Shown: positions 15,619 to 24,265 of the stretch, piece by piece
How the letters are laid out: each line of letters starts with the position of its first letter
Position numbering within the stretch: position 1 is the stretch's first letter
NCBI RefSeq assembly: GCF_036237315.1
Contig: NZ_CP108356.1
Coordinates: forward strand, 5,771,501-5,835,500
Length of the DNA stretch: 64,000 bases
From: Streptomyces sp. NBC_01351
Lineage (GTDB): Bacteria > Actinomycetota > Actinomycetes > Streptomycetales > Streptomycetaceae
Direction: 5' to 3'
Program-made: the position numbers and the translations under genes
Notes under the pieces: model-generated
What the model saw: the letters and a program-made list of their open reading frames with translations, nothing else
The model's database searches: none
Told to the model about the DNA's origin: nothing

Positions 15619-16275
15619 ATGATTGATGTGCGCCGCGGAGATGACCGGTACGAGGGCGGGGACCCGGCAGCCGGGATCACCAGCCGCCACGCCTTCTCCT
15701 TCGGATCCTTCTACGACCCGGACAATCTGCGCTTCGGACCCGTCCTGGCCTGCAACGAGGAGACCCTCGCCCCGGGCGCCGGATTCGACGAGCACCCGCA
15801 CAGCCACACCGAGATCGTGACCTGGGTCGTCGAGGGCGAACTCACCCACCAGGACAGCACCGGCGAGAAGGGCCTGGTCCGCCCCGGGGACGTACAGCGG
15901 CTCAGCGCGGGATCCGGGGCGCGGCACGTGGAGCGCAACGACGGCACGGAGCCGCTGCGCTTCGTGCAGATGTGGCTCGCGCCGCTGACCGCCGGCGGGG
16001 AACCCTCCTACGAGGTGGTCGAGGGCGTCCCGGACTCCGCGCCCTACGAGCTCCCCGCGGCCGGCGCCGTCCTGCACGTCCGGCGGCCCGGCGCGGGCGA
16101 GCGGGTCCCCGTACCGGCGGCGGAGCGGGTGTACCTGCACGTGGTGCGCGGGGACCTGCGGCTGGACGGGGCCGAGCTGGGCCCCGGGGACTCGGTGCGG
16201 ATCACCGGCGAGGAGGGCCTGGTGGTCACCGCCGGATCCCCGGGGGAAGTGCTGATCTGGGAGCTGCCCGCCTAA
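15619..16275 (+). CDS. Pirin family protein
   Basis: A 218-residue bicupin. The N-terminal cupin carries the conserved metal-binding histidines (DEHPHSHTEIVTWV, later ARHVERND). The second cupin is degenerate. Bacterial pirins bind Fe or other divalent metals, and some act as quercetinases or modulate metabolic enzymes, so the role here is open. The ATG has no clear Shine-Dalgarno sequence. The last bases (CTAA) overlap the stop of the convergent serine hydrolase. Confidence 0.9.
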   Translation: MIDVRRGDDRYEGGDPAAGITSRHAFSFGSFYDPDNLRFGPVLACNEETLAPGAGFDEHPHSHTEIVTWVVEGELTHQDSTGEKGLVRPGDVQRLSAGSGARHVERNDGTEPLRFVQMWLAPLTAGGEPSYEVVEGVPDSAPYELPAAGAVLHVRRPGAGERVPVPAAERVYLHVVRGDLRLDGAELGPGDSVRITGEEGLVVTAGSPGEVLIWELPA

Positions 16276-17117
16276 CGCTTGCGCAGCTCGGCCAGGACCG
16301 CGTCGGTGAAGGGGGTCCAGGCCTCGACGGCCCACGGGCCGAAGGCGCGGTCCGTCAGGGCCACGCACGCGGCGCGGGCGTCCGGGTCCACCCACAGGAA
16401 GGTGCCCGACTGGCCGAAGTGGCCGAAGGTGCGCGGCGAGGAGGAAGCGCCCGTCCAGTGCGGGGACTTGCCGTCGCGGATCTCCACGCCGAGCCCCCAG
16501 TCGTTGGGGGACTGGTGCCCGTAGCCCGGCAGGACGCCCTTGAGGCCGGGGTGCACGACGGAGGTGGCCTCCGCGACCGTGCGGACGTCGAGCAGCCGGG
16601 GCGCCTGCAGTTCGGCGGCGAAGCGCAGCAGGTCCGTGACGGTGGAGACGCCGTCCTTCGCGGGAGAGCCCTCCAGGCTGCTGGACGCCATGCCGAGCGG
16701 CTCGAAGACCGCCTGGTGAAGGTACTCGGCGAAGGGGATCCCGGTGGCCTTGGCGATGTGGTCGCCGAGCACCTCGAAACCGGCGTTCGAGTACAGCCGG
16801 CGGTCCCCGGGCGGGGCCGTCACCCGGTGCTCGTCGAAGGCCAGGCCGCTGGTGTGCGCGAGGAGGTGACGGACCGTCGACCCCTCGGGCCCGGCCGGCT
16901 CGTCGAGCTCGATCGCCCCCTCCTCGTACGCGACGAGGGCGGCGTACGCGGCGAGCGGCTTGGTCACCGAGGCCAGCGCGAAGCGGTGGTCGACGGGCCC
17001 GTGGGAACCGGCCAGGGTCCCGTCGGCGCGTACGACGGCCGCCGCGGCCGTGTCCACCGGCCAGGAATCGATGATCCGCAGGCTTTCCATGCTGTTGACG
17101 CCCTCCACGCTCTCCAT
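16272..17117 (-). CDS. Serine hydrolase, beta-lactamase/DD-peptidase-like
   Basis: A 281-residue class C beta-lactamase-fold protein. The SxxK motif is ASVTKPLAAY (around residue 48) and the second motif is YSNAGFEVLG. A GHFGQSG motif stands in for the KTG box near residue 235. No signal peptide is seen, so it is probably cytosolic and may be an esterase rather than a cell-wall enzyme. The ATG at 17117 is used. A second in-frame ATG nine codons in is an alternative. It is divergent from the MerR gene across about 50 bases. Confidence 0.88.
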   Translation of the reverse strand: MESVEGVNSMESLRIIDSWPVDTAAAAVVRADGTLAGSHGPVDHRFALASVTKPLAAYAALVAYEEGAIELDEPAGPEGSTVRHLLAHTSGLAFDEHRVTAPPGDRRLYSNAGFEVLGDHIAKATGIPFAEYLHQAVFEPLGMASSSLEGSPAKDGVSTVTDLLRFAAELQAPRLLDVRTVAEATSVVHPGLKGVLPGYGHQSPNDWGLGVEIRDGKSPHWTGASSSPRTFGHFGQSGTFLWVDPDARAACVALTDRAFGPWAVEAWTPFTDAVLAELRKR

Positions 17118-17133
17118 GCCGCCGAGCCTACTT

Positions 17134-17151
17134 GCTTGGAGTGCACTCAAG
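17134..17151 (+). promoter_or_regulatory. MerR-type operator/promoter
   Basis: ACTTGCTTGGAGTGCACTC is followed by AAGGGTT. The core GAGTGCACTC is a perfect palindrome flanked by CTT and AAG, one base short of the fully symmetrical form. It sits 18 bases upstream of the MerR start, where autoregulatory MerR sites overlap a long-spacer promoter. Confidence 0.65.
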
Positions 17152-17168
17152 GGTTTTAGCGTGGGGCC

Positions 17169-17552
17169 ATGAGCCAGAGCCTGACGCAGACGCGGTACAC
17201 GATCAGCGAGGTCGAGGCCCGGACCGGTCTGACCCAGCACACCCTGCGCTGGTACGAGCGGATCGGACTCATGCCGCACGTGGACCGCTCCCACTCGGGG
17301 CAGCGCCGCTTCAGCGACAAAGACCTCCACTGGCTGGCCTTCGTCGGCAAGCTGCGGGCCACCGGGATGTCGGTGGCGGACATGGTCCGCTACGCCGAGC
17401 TGGTCCGGGAGGGCGAGCACACGGTCGACGAGCGCCGCGCGCTGCTGGAACGGACGCGGAGCGAGGTGCGGGCGCGGCTCACGGAGCTGACGGACGCGCT
17501 CGCCGTACTGGACTACAAGATCGGCATCTACTCGGGGAAGGCACGGCCATGA
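17169..17552 (+). CDS. MerR-family transcriptional regulator
   Basis: A 127-residue regulator with an N-terminal winged helix (YTISEVEARTGLTQHTLRWY) and wing (HSGQRRFSDKDL), followed by a dimerisation helix. It lacks the cysteines of metal-sensing MerR proteins, placing it with the small-molecule or electrophile-responding group. Its last codons overlap the aldo/keto reductase start by four bases (ATGA), so the two are translationally coupled and the reductase is its probable target along with itself. Confidence 0.92.
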   Translation: MSQSLTQTRYTISEVEARTGLTQHTLRWYERIGLMPHVDRSHSGQRRFSDKDLHWLAFVGKLRATGMSVADMVRYAELVREGEHTVDERRALLERTRSEVRARLTELTDALAVLDYKIGIYSGKARP

Positions 17553-18586
17553 CGGACCGGAAGCACATCGGAGACATCGAACGGATCGAGCGGGCCGAAC
17601 TCGGCAAGGGCGGCCCGCTGGTCGGCGTCCAGGGCCTCGGCTGCATGGGCATGAGCGAGTACTACGGGCGCACCGACGAGGCGGCGGCCCGCGACACGCT
17701 GGACGCGGCGCTGGCCGCCGGGGTGACCCTCTTCGACACGGCGGACGTATACGGGCGGGGCGCCAACGAGGAGTTCCTCGCCCCGTTCGTGGCCGCGCAC
17801 CGGGACGAGATCACCCTCGCCACCAAGTTCGGCATAGAGCGGAACGACGACCCGGCCCACCGGGCCATCCGCAACGAGGGCGCGTACGTCCGGCGGGCGG
17901 TGGAAGCCAGCCTGCGCCGGCTCGGCGTGGACGTCATCGACCTCTACTACATGCACCGGCGGGATCCGGCCGTGCCGCTGTCGGAGTCGGTGGGCACGAT
18001 GGCGGAGCTGGTGGCCGAGGGCAAGGTCCGCCACCTCGGGCTCAGCGAGGTCACCGGCGCGGAGCTGCGCGAGGCGCACGCCGTCCACCCGATCGCGGCG
18101 CTGCAGTCGGAGTGGTCGCTCTTCAGCCGGGACGTGGAGCGCAGCGCGGTGGGCGCGGCGGCGGAACTGGGCGTGGCCTTCGTGCCGTACTCCCCGCTGG
18201 GGCGGGGCTTCCTGACGGGGGCGTTCGCGGACGCGGCCGCCGAGCTGTCGGAAGGCGACTTCCGGCGCCACCAGCCGCGGTTCAGCGGGGACAACGCGAA
18301 GGCCAACGGGGCGCTGCTGGCCCCGATCAGGGAGGTCGCCGAGGCGCACGGGGCGAGTGCGGCGCAGGTCGCCCTGGCGTGGGTGGGGCAGCGGGCGGAG
18401 GTACACGGCCTGATCGTGATCCCGATCCCGGGCACCCGCAAGCCGGGTCGCCTCCGCGAGAACACCGCCGCGACGCGGATCCGCCTCACGGCGGCGGAGC
18501 TGGCCCTCCTGGAGCCGATCGCCGCGGGCGTCGCGGGGGACCGCTACCCGGACATGACCTTCACCTCGGTGGTCCGGGAGGTCTGA
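17549..18586 (+). CDS. Aldo/keto reductase
   Basis: A 345-residue NADPH-dependent (alpha/beta)8 barrel reductase of the YakC/AKR13-like group. Catalytic tetrad positions are visible: Asp and Tyr in FDTADVYGRG, Lys in LATKFGIE, and His in YYMHRRDP. The cofactor region is IPIPGTRKPGRLREN near residue 295. It probably reduces aldehydes or ketones in the cytosol. It is coupled to the MerR gene. Confidence 0.93.
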   Translation: MTDRKHIGDIERIERAELGKGGPLVGVQGLGCMGMSEYYGRTDEAAARDTLDAALAAGVTLFDTADVYGRGANEEFLAPFVAAHRDEITLATKFGIERNDDPAHRAIRNEGAYVRRAVEASLRRLGVDVIDLYYMHRRDPAVPLSESVGTMAELVAEGKVRHLGLSEVTGAELREAHAVHPIAALQSEWSLFSRDVERSAVGAAAELGVAFVPYSPLGRGFLTGAFADAAAELSEGDFRRHQPRFSGDNAKANGALLAPIREVAEAHGASAAQVALAWVGQRAEVHGLIVIPIPGTRKPGRLRENTAATRIRLTAAELALLEPIAAGVAGDRYPDMTFTSVVREV

Positions 18587-18608
18587 GGTCCGACCGCGCC
18601 GCCGCCGC

Positions 18609-18790
18609 CGGGGCTCCGCCCCGGACCCCGCGCCTCAAACGCCGGCGGGGCTGGATTTGGCCGATGCCGTCCGCCAGGCGCGGCTGGATCGCCCGGCGTT
18701 TGAGGACCGGGGCCGGGCAGAGTCCGGTTCTTTCAGCCTCGCCGGCGTTTGAGGCGCGGGGGTGGGTCCGGGGCGGAGTCCCCGGGGAAC
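18609..18790. repeat. Three copies of a short interspersed repeat (one direct, two inverted)
   Basis: Copy 1 (plus, 18609-18655) has GGGCTCCGCCCCGGACCC followed by cctcaaacgccggcggggct. Copies 2 and 3 (minus orientation, about 18690-18724 and 18734-18788) carry the complement, ggcgtttgagg. Opposed copies could form large hairpins. The 254-base interval between the aldo/keto reductase and DUF4429 genes holds nothing else. Related copies occur at about 35767 and 45843. Confidence 0.85.
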
Positions 18791-18840
18791 GCCGGAAGGG
18801 CGGGTAGGGGACGGCTCCGCGCAGCGGCTCCGCCCCGCGC

Positions 18841-19683
18841 CTACAGCGACTCGGCGGAGAAACGATCCCGCAGCGCCGCGTACTCGGCGTCCGTCAGCAG
18901 CCCCGCCGTGTACAGCTCGCTCAGGTGCCGCAAACGGTCGTCGCCGGACCGGGCCCGGGGGACCGAGGACACCGCCGCTCGGCTCTTCACACCGGCCAGG
19001 ACGGCGGCGGCGAACGGCAGTGACTCGTGCACCGCGCCGTACCCCACGGCGAAGACGGCCGCCGCGAGGTCATGGCTCGGCCGGGGATCCGCGGCCGCGT
19101 CCCGCACCAGCAGCCGTAGGTGGCCGCCGGGCCCTTCGGGGGAGCGCCACTCCACGCCGGTGAGCGCGGAGAGCGGGTAACGCTGGTCGCAGGCCTTCCA
19201 CTTGGTGCTCGTGGCACCCGTACGGGACCAGTGGAAGTCGACCGCCGACCCGTCGAAACCCACCCGCGCGTCGTACGCCTTCAGGTGCAGCGGTGGCTGC
19301 GGTACCTCGACCAGGAAGCGCTCGCACGGCTCGGCCGGATCCGGCCCGAGCCGGGACGCCAGGGCCTCGGCGAAGGCGGCGGCGTGCGCGGCCCGTTCAC
19401 CGGGAAGCACCAGCCGGTACGGGTCGCAGGCCTCCCGCAGCTGCCCGGCGGCGGCCTCCATCAGCGGGTCCGCACCCGGCCGAGGGACGGCGCGCAGCAC
19501 CACCGAGTCCCGCTTCCCGGCGGTCACGGTCACCCCGGACACCGCTTCCAGGGGGATCCGGCGTGGGCCGAGGGCGTGGAAGAGCCTTGGCGTTCGCATC
19601 CCCCGTGCGAAGCGGATGAGCATCGAGTCCGAGTCGAGGTCGAACTCCCAGACGGCATGGTTTCCGGCCAGTACGTCACCCAT
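18841..19683 (-). CDS. DUF4429 domain protein with C-terminal SHOCT motif
   Basis: A 280-residue protein with two PH-like DUF4429 units: the first opens with GNHAVWEFDLDSDSMLIRF, the second with LKAYDARVGFDGSAVDFHW. It ends in a SHOCT-type short helical segment (HLSELYTAGLLTDAEYAALR), as found on proteins that oligomerise. No signal peptide or membrane segment is present. The biochemical role is unknown. The ATG at 19683 is used because residues before it do not resemble the family. Confidence 0.83.
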   Translation of the reverse strand: MGDVLAGNHAVWEFDLDSDSMLIRFARGMRTPRLFHALGPRRIPLEAVSGVTVTAGKRDSVVLRAVPRPGADPLMEAAAGQLREACDPYRLVLPGERAAHAAAFAEALASRLGPDPAEPCERFLVEVPQPPLHLKAYDARVGFDGSAVDFHWSRTGATSTKWKACDQRYPLSALTGVEWRSPEGPGGHLRLLVRDAAADPRPSHDLAAAVFAVGYGAVHESLPFAAAVLAGVKSRAAVSSVPRARSGDDRLRHLSELYTAGLLTDAEYAALRDRFSAESL

Positions 19684-19758
19684 GCGGCACATCGTAAAGG
19701 GAGGCACCCCCGCGCGTCCCCCTCACTGCGGGGCCCGATTTCGGGCCCTCTACGCGCG

Positions 19759-20994
19759 TCAGCCCTGCTCTGCCGCGGAAATTCCGCGTCGGCACGCGTC
19801 GTCCCCGGTCGCGCAGCTGATGGAACCGAACGCGCCGCTTCCGACCTCGGCGAAGTTGCGCACCGAGTCCGTGCCGGGCGTGAAGTACCCCGCGTGGCTC
19901 TTGGCCCCGGCCGAGGAGAGCAGCCGGGCGCCGAAGCCCGGGGACACCGGGTCGGCGCCGTGGCCCAGCCCGCCGACCTCCAGGTGCGGTACGTCCGCGA
20001 TCCAGTCGCCCTCGTCCCGGGTGGCCCAGACCCGCGCCGAGGTGTGCAGCCCGTCTACGTTCTCCGCGCGCATGCCGGGGCTGCCCGCGACCACGATGTC
20101 CGTGACCCGGGCGGGCAGTTCGCGCGCGGCGACCCCGCACACCACCGATCCGTAGCTGTGGCAGAACAGCGCCACGCCGGAATCCCCGGGCAGGGCGCCG
20201 GTCAGCGACTTCAGCCGGGCGGCGCCGTCGACGGCCATGCGGCCGGTGGCGGCGTCCATGCCGACCCCGGTGGGGGCGCTGTAGCCGGCCCAGGCGATGA
20301 CCGCCGTCGGGCTGCCGGGCGCGGCCGCGCGCTGGGCCTCGTACAGGGACTCGGCCATGCCGACGGGGGCGGTGAAGTGGCGCTGGGTGCGCTCGAAGGT
20401 GATCACGTCGGTGTCGGCGCCGGGGACGATCACCGAGACCCGGCGGGCCCGTTGGAGGTCGCCGAAGACCTCGGCGACCAGGCCGGTGCCGGTGGGGTCG
20501 AAGGCGAGGATCTGCCGGCCGGGTTCGGCGAGCGAGGCGAAGCGGTGGGCGCGGCGGTCGGCCGTCGCGCGATCGGCGGGGGTGAGGGCGATATCGCGGC
20601 CACGGGCCTCCTCGACCCGGCCGGCCTGCCGCAGGCCGAGCAGGTTGGCCCGGTAACGGGTGGCGGTGGGGGCCCCGTCGAGGTTGCCGACGACGAGGGG
20701 GTGGGCCTCGGTGAGGCGGGCCCGCGCGGCGCCGTCGAGGCCGGCGAAGAATCGGGCCACGGTCGACGCGTCCGCGTTCGCGGGGGGTACCGGGCGGCCG
20801 TCGATCCGGGCGCTCGCCCAGGCGGCCAGCGCGGCGGCCCGCAGCGGGGTGCCGCCCTCGGGGCGGTGCACGGCCGTCCAGCCGGTGGTGGCGAGCAGCA
20901 CGAAGACCACCGCGAGCGCGAGCAGGGTGCGCAGGGCGGCAGGGCGCGGTTCGGCGCCGAGGGCGGTGGGGTGGGCGGGGCCGGGCACGTTCAC
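19759..20994 (-). CDS. Exported alpha/beta hydrolase (DUF1023)
   Basis: A 411-residue protein with one N-terminal membrane or signal-anchor segment (ALRTLLALAVVFVLLATTGW) and a C-terminal DUF1023 alpha/beta hydrolase domain. The nucleophile elbow reads FCHSYGSVVCG, with further family motifs in VSVIVPGADTD and AWAGYSAP. The first half is helical, as in other actinobacterial DUF1023 proteins. Substrate unknown. The GTG at 20994 places the signal anchor properly. Confidence 0.85.
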   Translation of the reverse strand: MNVPGPAHPTALGAEPRPAALRTLLALAVVFVLLATTGWTAVHRPEGGTPLRAAALAAWASARIDGRPVPPANADASTVARFFAGLDGAARARLTEAHPLVVGNLDGAPTATRYRANLLGLRQAGRVEEARGRDIALTPADRATADRRAHRFASLAEPGRQILAFDPTGTGLVAEVFGDLQRARRVSVIVPGADTDVITFERTQRHFTAPVGMAESLYEAQRAAAPGSPTAVIAWAGYSAPTGVGMDAATGRMAVDGAARLKSLTGALPGDSGVALFCHSYGSVVCGVAARELPARVTDIVVAGSPGMRAENVDGLHTSARVWATRDEGDWIADVPHLEVGGLGHGADPVSPGFGARLLSSAGAKSHAGYFTPGTDSVRNFAEVGSGAFGSISCATGDDACRRGISAAEQG

Positions 20995-21298
20995 TACGGC
21001 CAGCGTAAGAGACACCTCCCCGCCGCAGCGCTCCGGGTGACGCGCCTCACGGCCGACCGTGGCACCCGTACGCCCACCCGGACGGGGTCGGGTTTGTGGC
21101 GGGGCGTCCCCGCAGGGCGTCGAAGGCAACCCCCTCGGCCCACCGACCCCTCGAACCGTTCGACGCCCGAGGAGACGCCCCGGCGCGCGCCCGGCCACGG
21201 CCGGGCCCACCCGGACTCCGGCCCCGGCGACCCGGCCGCCCAGGTGGCGGGCCCGGACGGGCGCGTCACCGTCGGCGGGCCGTGGGCGTGGGGCGATT
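20995..21298. other. Intergenic interval
   Basis: About 300 bases between the hydrolase start and the TetR stop. It contains the hydrolase promoter region and GC-rich sequence with short inverted repeats such as CCCGGACGGG. I see no gene or RNA here. A tRNA-like look near 21060-21190 does not fold into a cloverleaf. Confidence 0.5.
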
Positions 21299-21964
21299 TC
21301 AGGCCGGACGGCGCCAGGGGGCGGACAGGGCCGGGCCGATCTGGTCGAGGTAGGTCTCCGTCATCCGGCGGATCGCGGCCACGCTGGTGTCCTCGCCCTG
21401 GCCCCAGAGCCGCCCCGTGACCCGCATCACGCCGGTGAACGCCGCGACCGCGACCCGGGGTCGCGGGTCGGTGTCCACGTCCACCCCCTCGCGCTCCGCG
21501 ATCAGCCGGGCGACGCGCTCCTCCAGCTCCGTCGAGCGCCGCAGGTGCACCGCGAGCAGCGCCGGGGTCGACTCGATCAGCTGATAGGTGCGCATGTAGA
21601 GGTCGACCGGGACCACCTCCGAGATGGCCTCGTCGAGGGTGTCCCACGCGTCGAGGACCGCTCCCCGCATCGCCTCGAAGGGGCCTTCCCCGGCCGGCCG
21701 GGACCGCAGCGCCGCGACGAAGTGCGACTCCACCTGCTCCTGGACGGCGAAGGCGACCTCCTCCTTGTTGGCGAAGTAGCGGAAGAAGGTGCGCTGGGAG
21801 ACCTGCACCGCGTCGGTGATCTCGTCGACCGTCGTCCGCTCGTACCCCTGGGCGACGAAGAGCAGCAGTGCGGCGCGCAGCAGCGCGTCCCGGGTGCGCC
21901 GCTTCTTGCGCTCGCGCAGTCCGCCGGCGGCTCCGCTCTCGGCGGCAGCGGTGTCGGTCATCAC
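21299..21964 (-). CDS. TetR-family regulator of the divergent MFS exporter
   Basis: A 221-residue TetR regulator with the DNA-binding helix-turn-helix TVDEITDAVQVSQRTFFRYF at about residues 45-64, as in the AcrR subgroup, and a C-terminal ligand domain. The start is GTG at 21964, eight bases after AGGA, or the ATG immediately following. It is divergent from a DHA2 drug exporter across 130 bases containing strong repeats, so it most probably represses that gene until a toxic ligand binds. Confidence 0.92.
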   Translation of the reverse strand: MMTDTAAAESGAAGGLRERKKRRTRDALLRAALLLFVAQGYERTTVDEITDAVQVSQRTFFRYFANKEEVAFAVQEQVESHFVAALRSRPAGEGPFEAMRGAVLDAWDTLDEAISEVVPVDLYMRTYQLIESTPALLAVHLRRSTELEERVARLIAEREGVDVDTDPRPRVAVAAFTGVMRVTGRLWGQGEDTSVAAIRRMTETYLDQIGPALSAPWRRPA

Positions 21965-22023
21965 CGCAGGGGTCCTTTCTGAAGAACGCTGATCTGACGC
22001 TGAGTGAGCGGTCAGGGTACCTG

Positions 22024-22046
22024 TGACAGACCTGACAGTTACTGTC
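22024..22046. promoter_or_regulatory. Candidate TetR operator for MFS exporter
   Basis: TGACAG is repeated at 22024-22029 and 22033-22038. The second copy is part of the perfect dyad GACAG-TTA-CTGTC (22034-22046). A third related block, GTGTCAGTCGCTGTCAC, lies at 22066-22082 next to the exporter start. Confidence 0.55.
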
Positions 22047-22094
22047 TCGTTAACCCGTCTGTGAAGTGTCAGTCGCTGTCACTAGCCTGTCCGC

Positions 22095-23687
22095 ATGACT
22101 AGTCAGATCACCCTGGCCAAGGATTCAGGCCCCGCTCCGGACCGCGCGGGGTTGCGCGGCCACCCCTGGCTGACCCTCTTCGCCGTGGCGATCGGCGTCA
22201 TGATGGTCACCCTCGACGGCACGATCGTCGCCGTCGCCAACCCCGCGATCCAGCAGGACCTGAACGCCTCGCTCGCCGAGGTGCAGTGGATCACCAACGG
22301 CTACCTGCTGGCCCTCGCCGTCTCCCTGATCACCGCGGGCAAGCTCGGCGACCGCTTCGGCCACCGCCAGACCTTCCTCATAGGCATCGCGGGCTTCGCG
22401 CTCTCCTCCGCCGCGATCGGCCTGTCGACCGGCGTCGAGCTCGTCATCGCCTTCCGCGTCGCCCAGGGCCTGTTCGGCGCGCTGCTGATGCCCGCCGCGC
22501 TCGGCCTGCTGCGCGCCACCTTCCCCGCCGAGAAGCTCAACATGGCCATCGGCATCTGGGGCATGGTCATCGGCGCCTCGACCGCGGCCGGCCCGATCGT
22601 CGGCGGCCTGCTCGTCGAGCACGTCAGCTGGCAGTCCGTCTTCTTCATCAACGTGCCCGTCGGCATCGTCGCGCTGATCTTCGGCCTGTTCATCCTGGTC
22701 GACCACCGGGCGGCGAACGCCCCGCGCTCCTTCGACGTCCTCGGGGTCCTGCTGCTGTCGGCCGCGATGTTCTCCCTCATCTGGGCCCTGATCAAGGCCG
22801 CGGAATGGGGCTGGGGCGACTCCCGCACGGTGCTGTTCCTCGCCGGCTCCGTGCTCGGCTTCTTCCTCTTCGCGTTCTGGGAGACCAAGGTCTCCGAACC
22901 GCTGATCCCGCTGGGCATGTTCCGCTCGCTGCCGCTGTCCGCGGGCACCGTGCTGATGGTGCTGATGGCCTTCGCCTTCATGGGAGGCCTGTTCTTCGTC
23001 ACCTTCTACCTGCAGAACGTGCACGGCATGAGCCCCGTCGACAGCGGACTGCACCTGCTCCCGCTGACCGGCATGATGATCATCGGTTCCCCGCTGGCCG
23101 GCGCCGCCATCACCAAGGTCGGCCCGCGCATCCCGCTCGTCGCGGGCATGGCCGCCACCGCCACCGCCTGCTTCGGGATGGCGCAGCTCACCCCGCAGAC
23201 CGGCACCCTCACCATGTCCCTCTGGTTCGCGCTGCTCGGCCTCGGGCTCGCGCCCGTCATGGTCGGAGCCACCGAGGTCATCGTCGGCAACGCCCCGCTG
23301 GAGCTGTCCGGTGTGGCCGGCGGGCTCCAGCAGGCCGCCATGCAGGTCGGCGGCAGCCTCGGCACCGCCGTCCTCGGCGCGGTCATGGCCAGTACGGTGA
23401 GCAACTCGTTCGGGGACAACTGGCGGGCCGCCGAGCTGCCGCCGCTCACCCCGGAGCAGATCGAGGGCGCCGAGATGGGCATCCAGGTCGGCATCGCCCC
23501 GGTGCCCCAGGGGGTCCCGCCCGAGATCGCGCAGAAGATCACCGAGGTCGCCCACACCACGTTCGTGGACGGCATGGGCACCGCCTTCACCGTCGCGGGC
23601 GTCGTCGCGGTGCTCGCCGCGGTCGTCGCGTGCTTCACCAAGCGCGGTGAGAACGCCTCCCAGGGCGCGGGCGCGGCCCACATCTGA
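22095..23687 (+). CDS. MFS multidrug exporter, DHA2 (EmrB/QacA) family
   Basis: A 530-residue, 14-helix proton-driven exporter. Family motifs include MVTLDGTIVAVANPAIQQDL in helix 1, GKLGDRFGHRQTFL (loop 2-3 motif A) and the GxxxGPxxGG-like AAGPIVGGLLVE in helix 5 (motif C of antiporters). It probably expels amphipathic drugs or antibiotics from the cytoplasmic membrane. It is divergent from a TetR gene and followed by a strong terminator. Confidence 0.93.
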   Translation: MTSQITLAKDSGPAPDRAGLRGHPWLTLFAVAIGVMMVTLDGTIVAVANPAIQQDLNASLAEVQWITNGYLLALAVSLITAGKLGDRFGHRQTFLIGIAGFALSSAAIGLSTGVELVIAFRVAQGLFGALLMPAALGLLRATFPAEKLNMAIGIWGMVIGASTAAGPIVGGLLVEHVSWQSVFFINVPVGIVALIFGLFILVDHRAANAPRSFDVLGVLLLSAAMFSLIWALIKAAEWGWGDSRTVLFLAGSVLGFFLFAFWETKVSEPLIPLGMFRSLPLSAGTVLMVLMAFAFMGGLFFVTFYLQNVHGMSPVDSGLHLLPLTGMMIIGSPLAGAAITKVGPRIPLVAGMAATATACFGMAQLTPQTGTLTMSLWFALLGLGLAPVMVGATEVIVGNAPLELSGVAGGLQQAAMQVGGSLGTAVLGAVMASTVSNSFGDNWRAAELPPLTPEQIEGAEMGIQVGIAPVPQGVPPEIAQKITEVAHTTFVDGMGTAFTVAGVVAVLAAVVACFTKRGENASQGAGAAHI

Positions 23688-23729
23688 GCCGCCGCTCCCC
23701 GACCCCGGAGGCGTCAACTCCGTACGTAC

Positions 23730-23763
23730 GACAGCCCCGCCGGACGGTTCCGGCGGGGCTGTC
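23730..23763 (+). terminator. Terminator after MFS exporter
   Basis: A perfect 15-bp stem, GACAGCCCCGCCGGA (23730-23744) with TCCGGCGGGGCTGTC (23749-23763), and a four-base loop cggt. Confidence 0.92.
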
Positions 23764-23884
23764 GCCTATCAGGGTGGAGCTGCCCGGGGCCCCTTCCGCC
23801 CGACCGTCTTCGCAGGTCAGCGTGGTGTCGACGAAGCCCCGGAAACGGTCCGGGAGCCGCCCGTCCACAAGGAGTTGACCCGTC

Positions 23885-24265
23885 ATGCGTACGTGGAACA
23901 CCACTTTCGCCGTCCTCGCCCTGACCCTGACCGCCCTGATCCCGAGCACGACCGGCTCCGCGCACGCGGCCGGACCGCCGACGCTGACCGGCTGCGCCAC
24001 CGGGCAGTTGTGCCTGTGGGCGAAGGCGGAGTTCAAGGGCAAGCGGCAGGCCTTCGAGCTGAGCGGCCTGGACATCAACAGCTGCACCGCACTGCCCGCC
24101 GGGACCACCGCGCAGTCCCTCACCAACCGGACCGGGCGCCCGGTCACCACCTACCAGTCGGCCGAGTGCGCGGAGACCGGCGAGTTCCAGACCTACCCGG
24201 GCGACGGGGTCTGGCTGCCCCAGTCGCCCTACCAGGTCAGGGCGTTCAAGGTGTGGGAGCACTAG
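23885..24265 (+). CDS. Secreted peptidase inhibitor family I36 protein
   Basis: A 126-residue exported protein. A signal peptide (about residues 1-28, ending SAHAAG) precedes a crystallin-like domain with CATGQLCLWAKAEFKGKRQA and four cysteines likely paired as disulfides. This layout matches the I36 family, whose founding member is the Streptomyces metalloproteinase inhibitor SMPI. Its target protease, if any, is not known. The stop overlaps the end of the convergent potassium channel gene by 20 bases. Confidence 0.82.
   Translation: MRTWNTTFAVLALTLTALIPSTTGSAHAAGPPTLTGCATGQLCLWAKAEFKGKRQAFELSGLDINSCTALPAGTTAQSLTNRTGRPVTTYQSAECAETGEFQTYPGDGVWLPQSPYQVRAFKVWEH

Noticed and set aside
21060..21190. 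tRNA-like look on the minus strand (RVGVRVP-type translation)
   Set aside because: No cloverleaf, no TTCGA-type T loop in position and no anticodon stem could be drawn.
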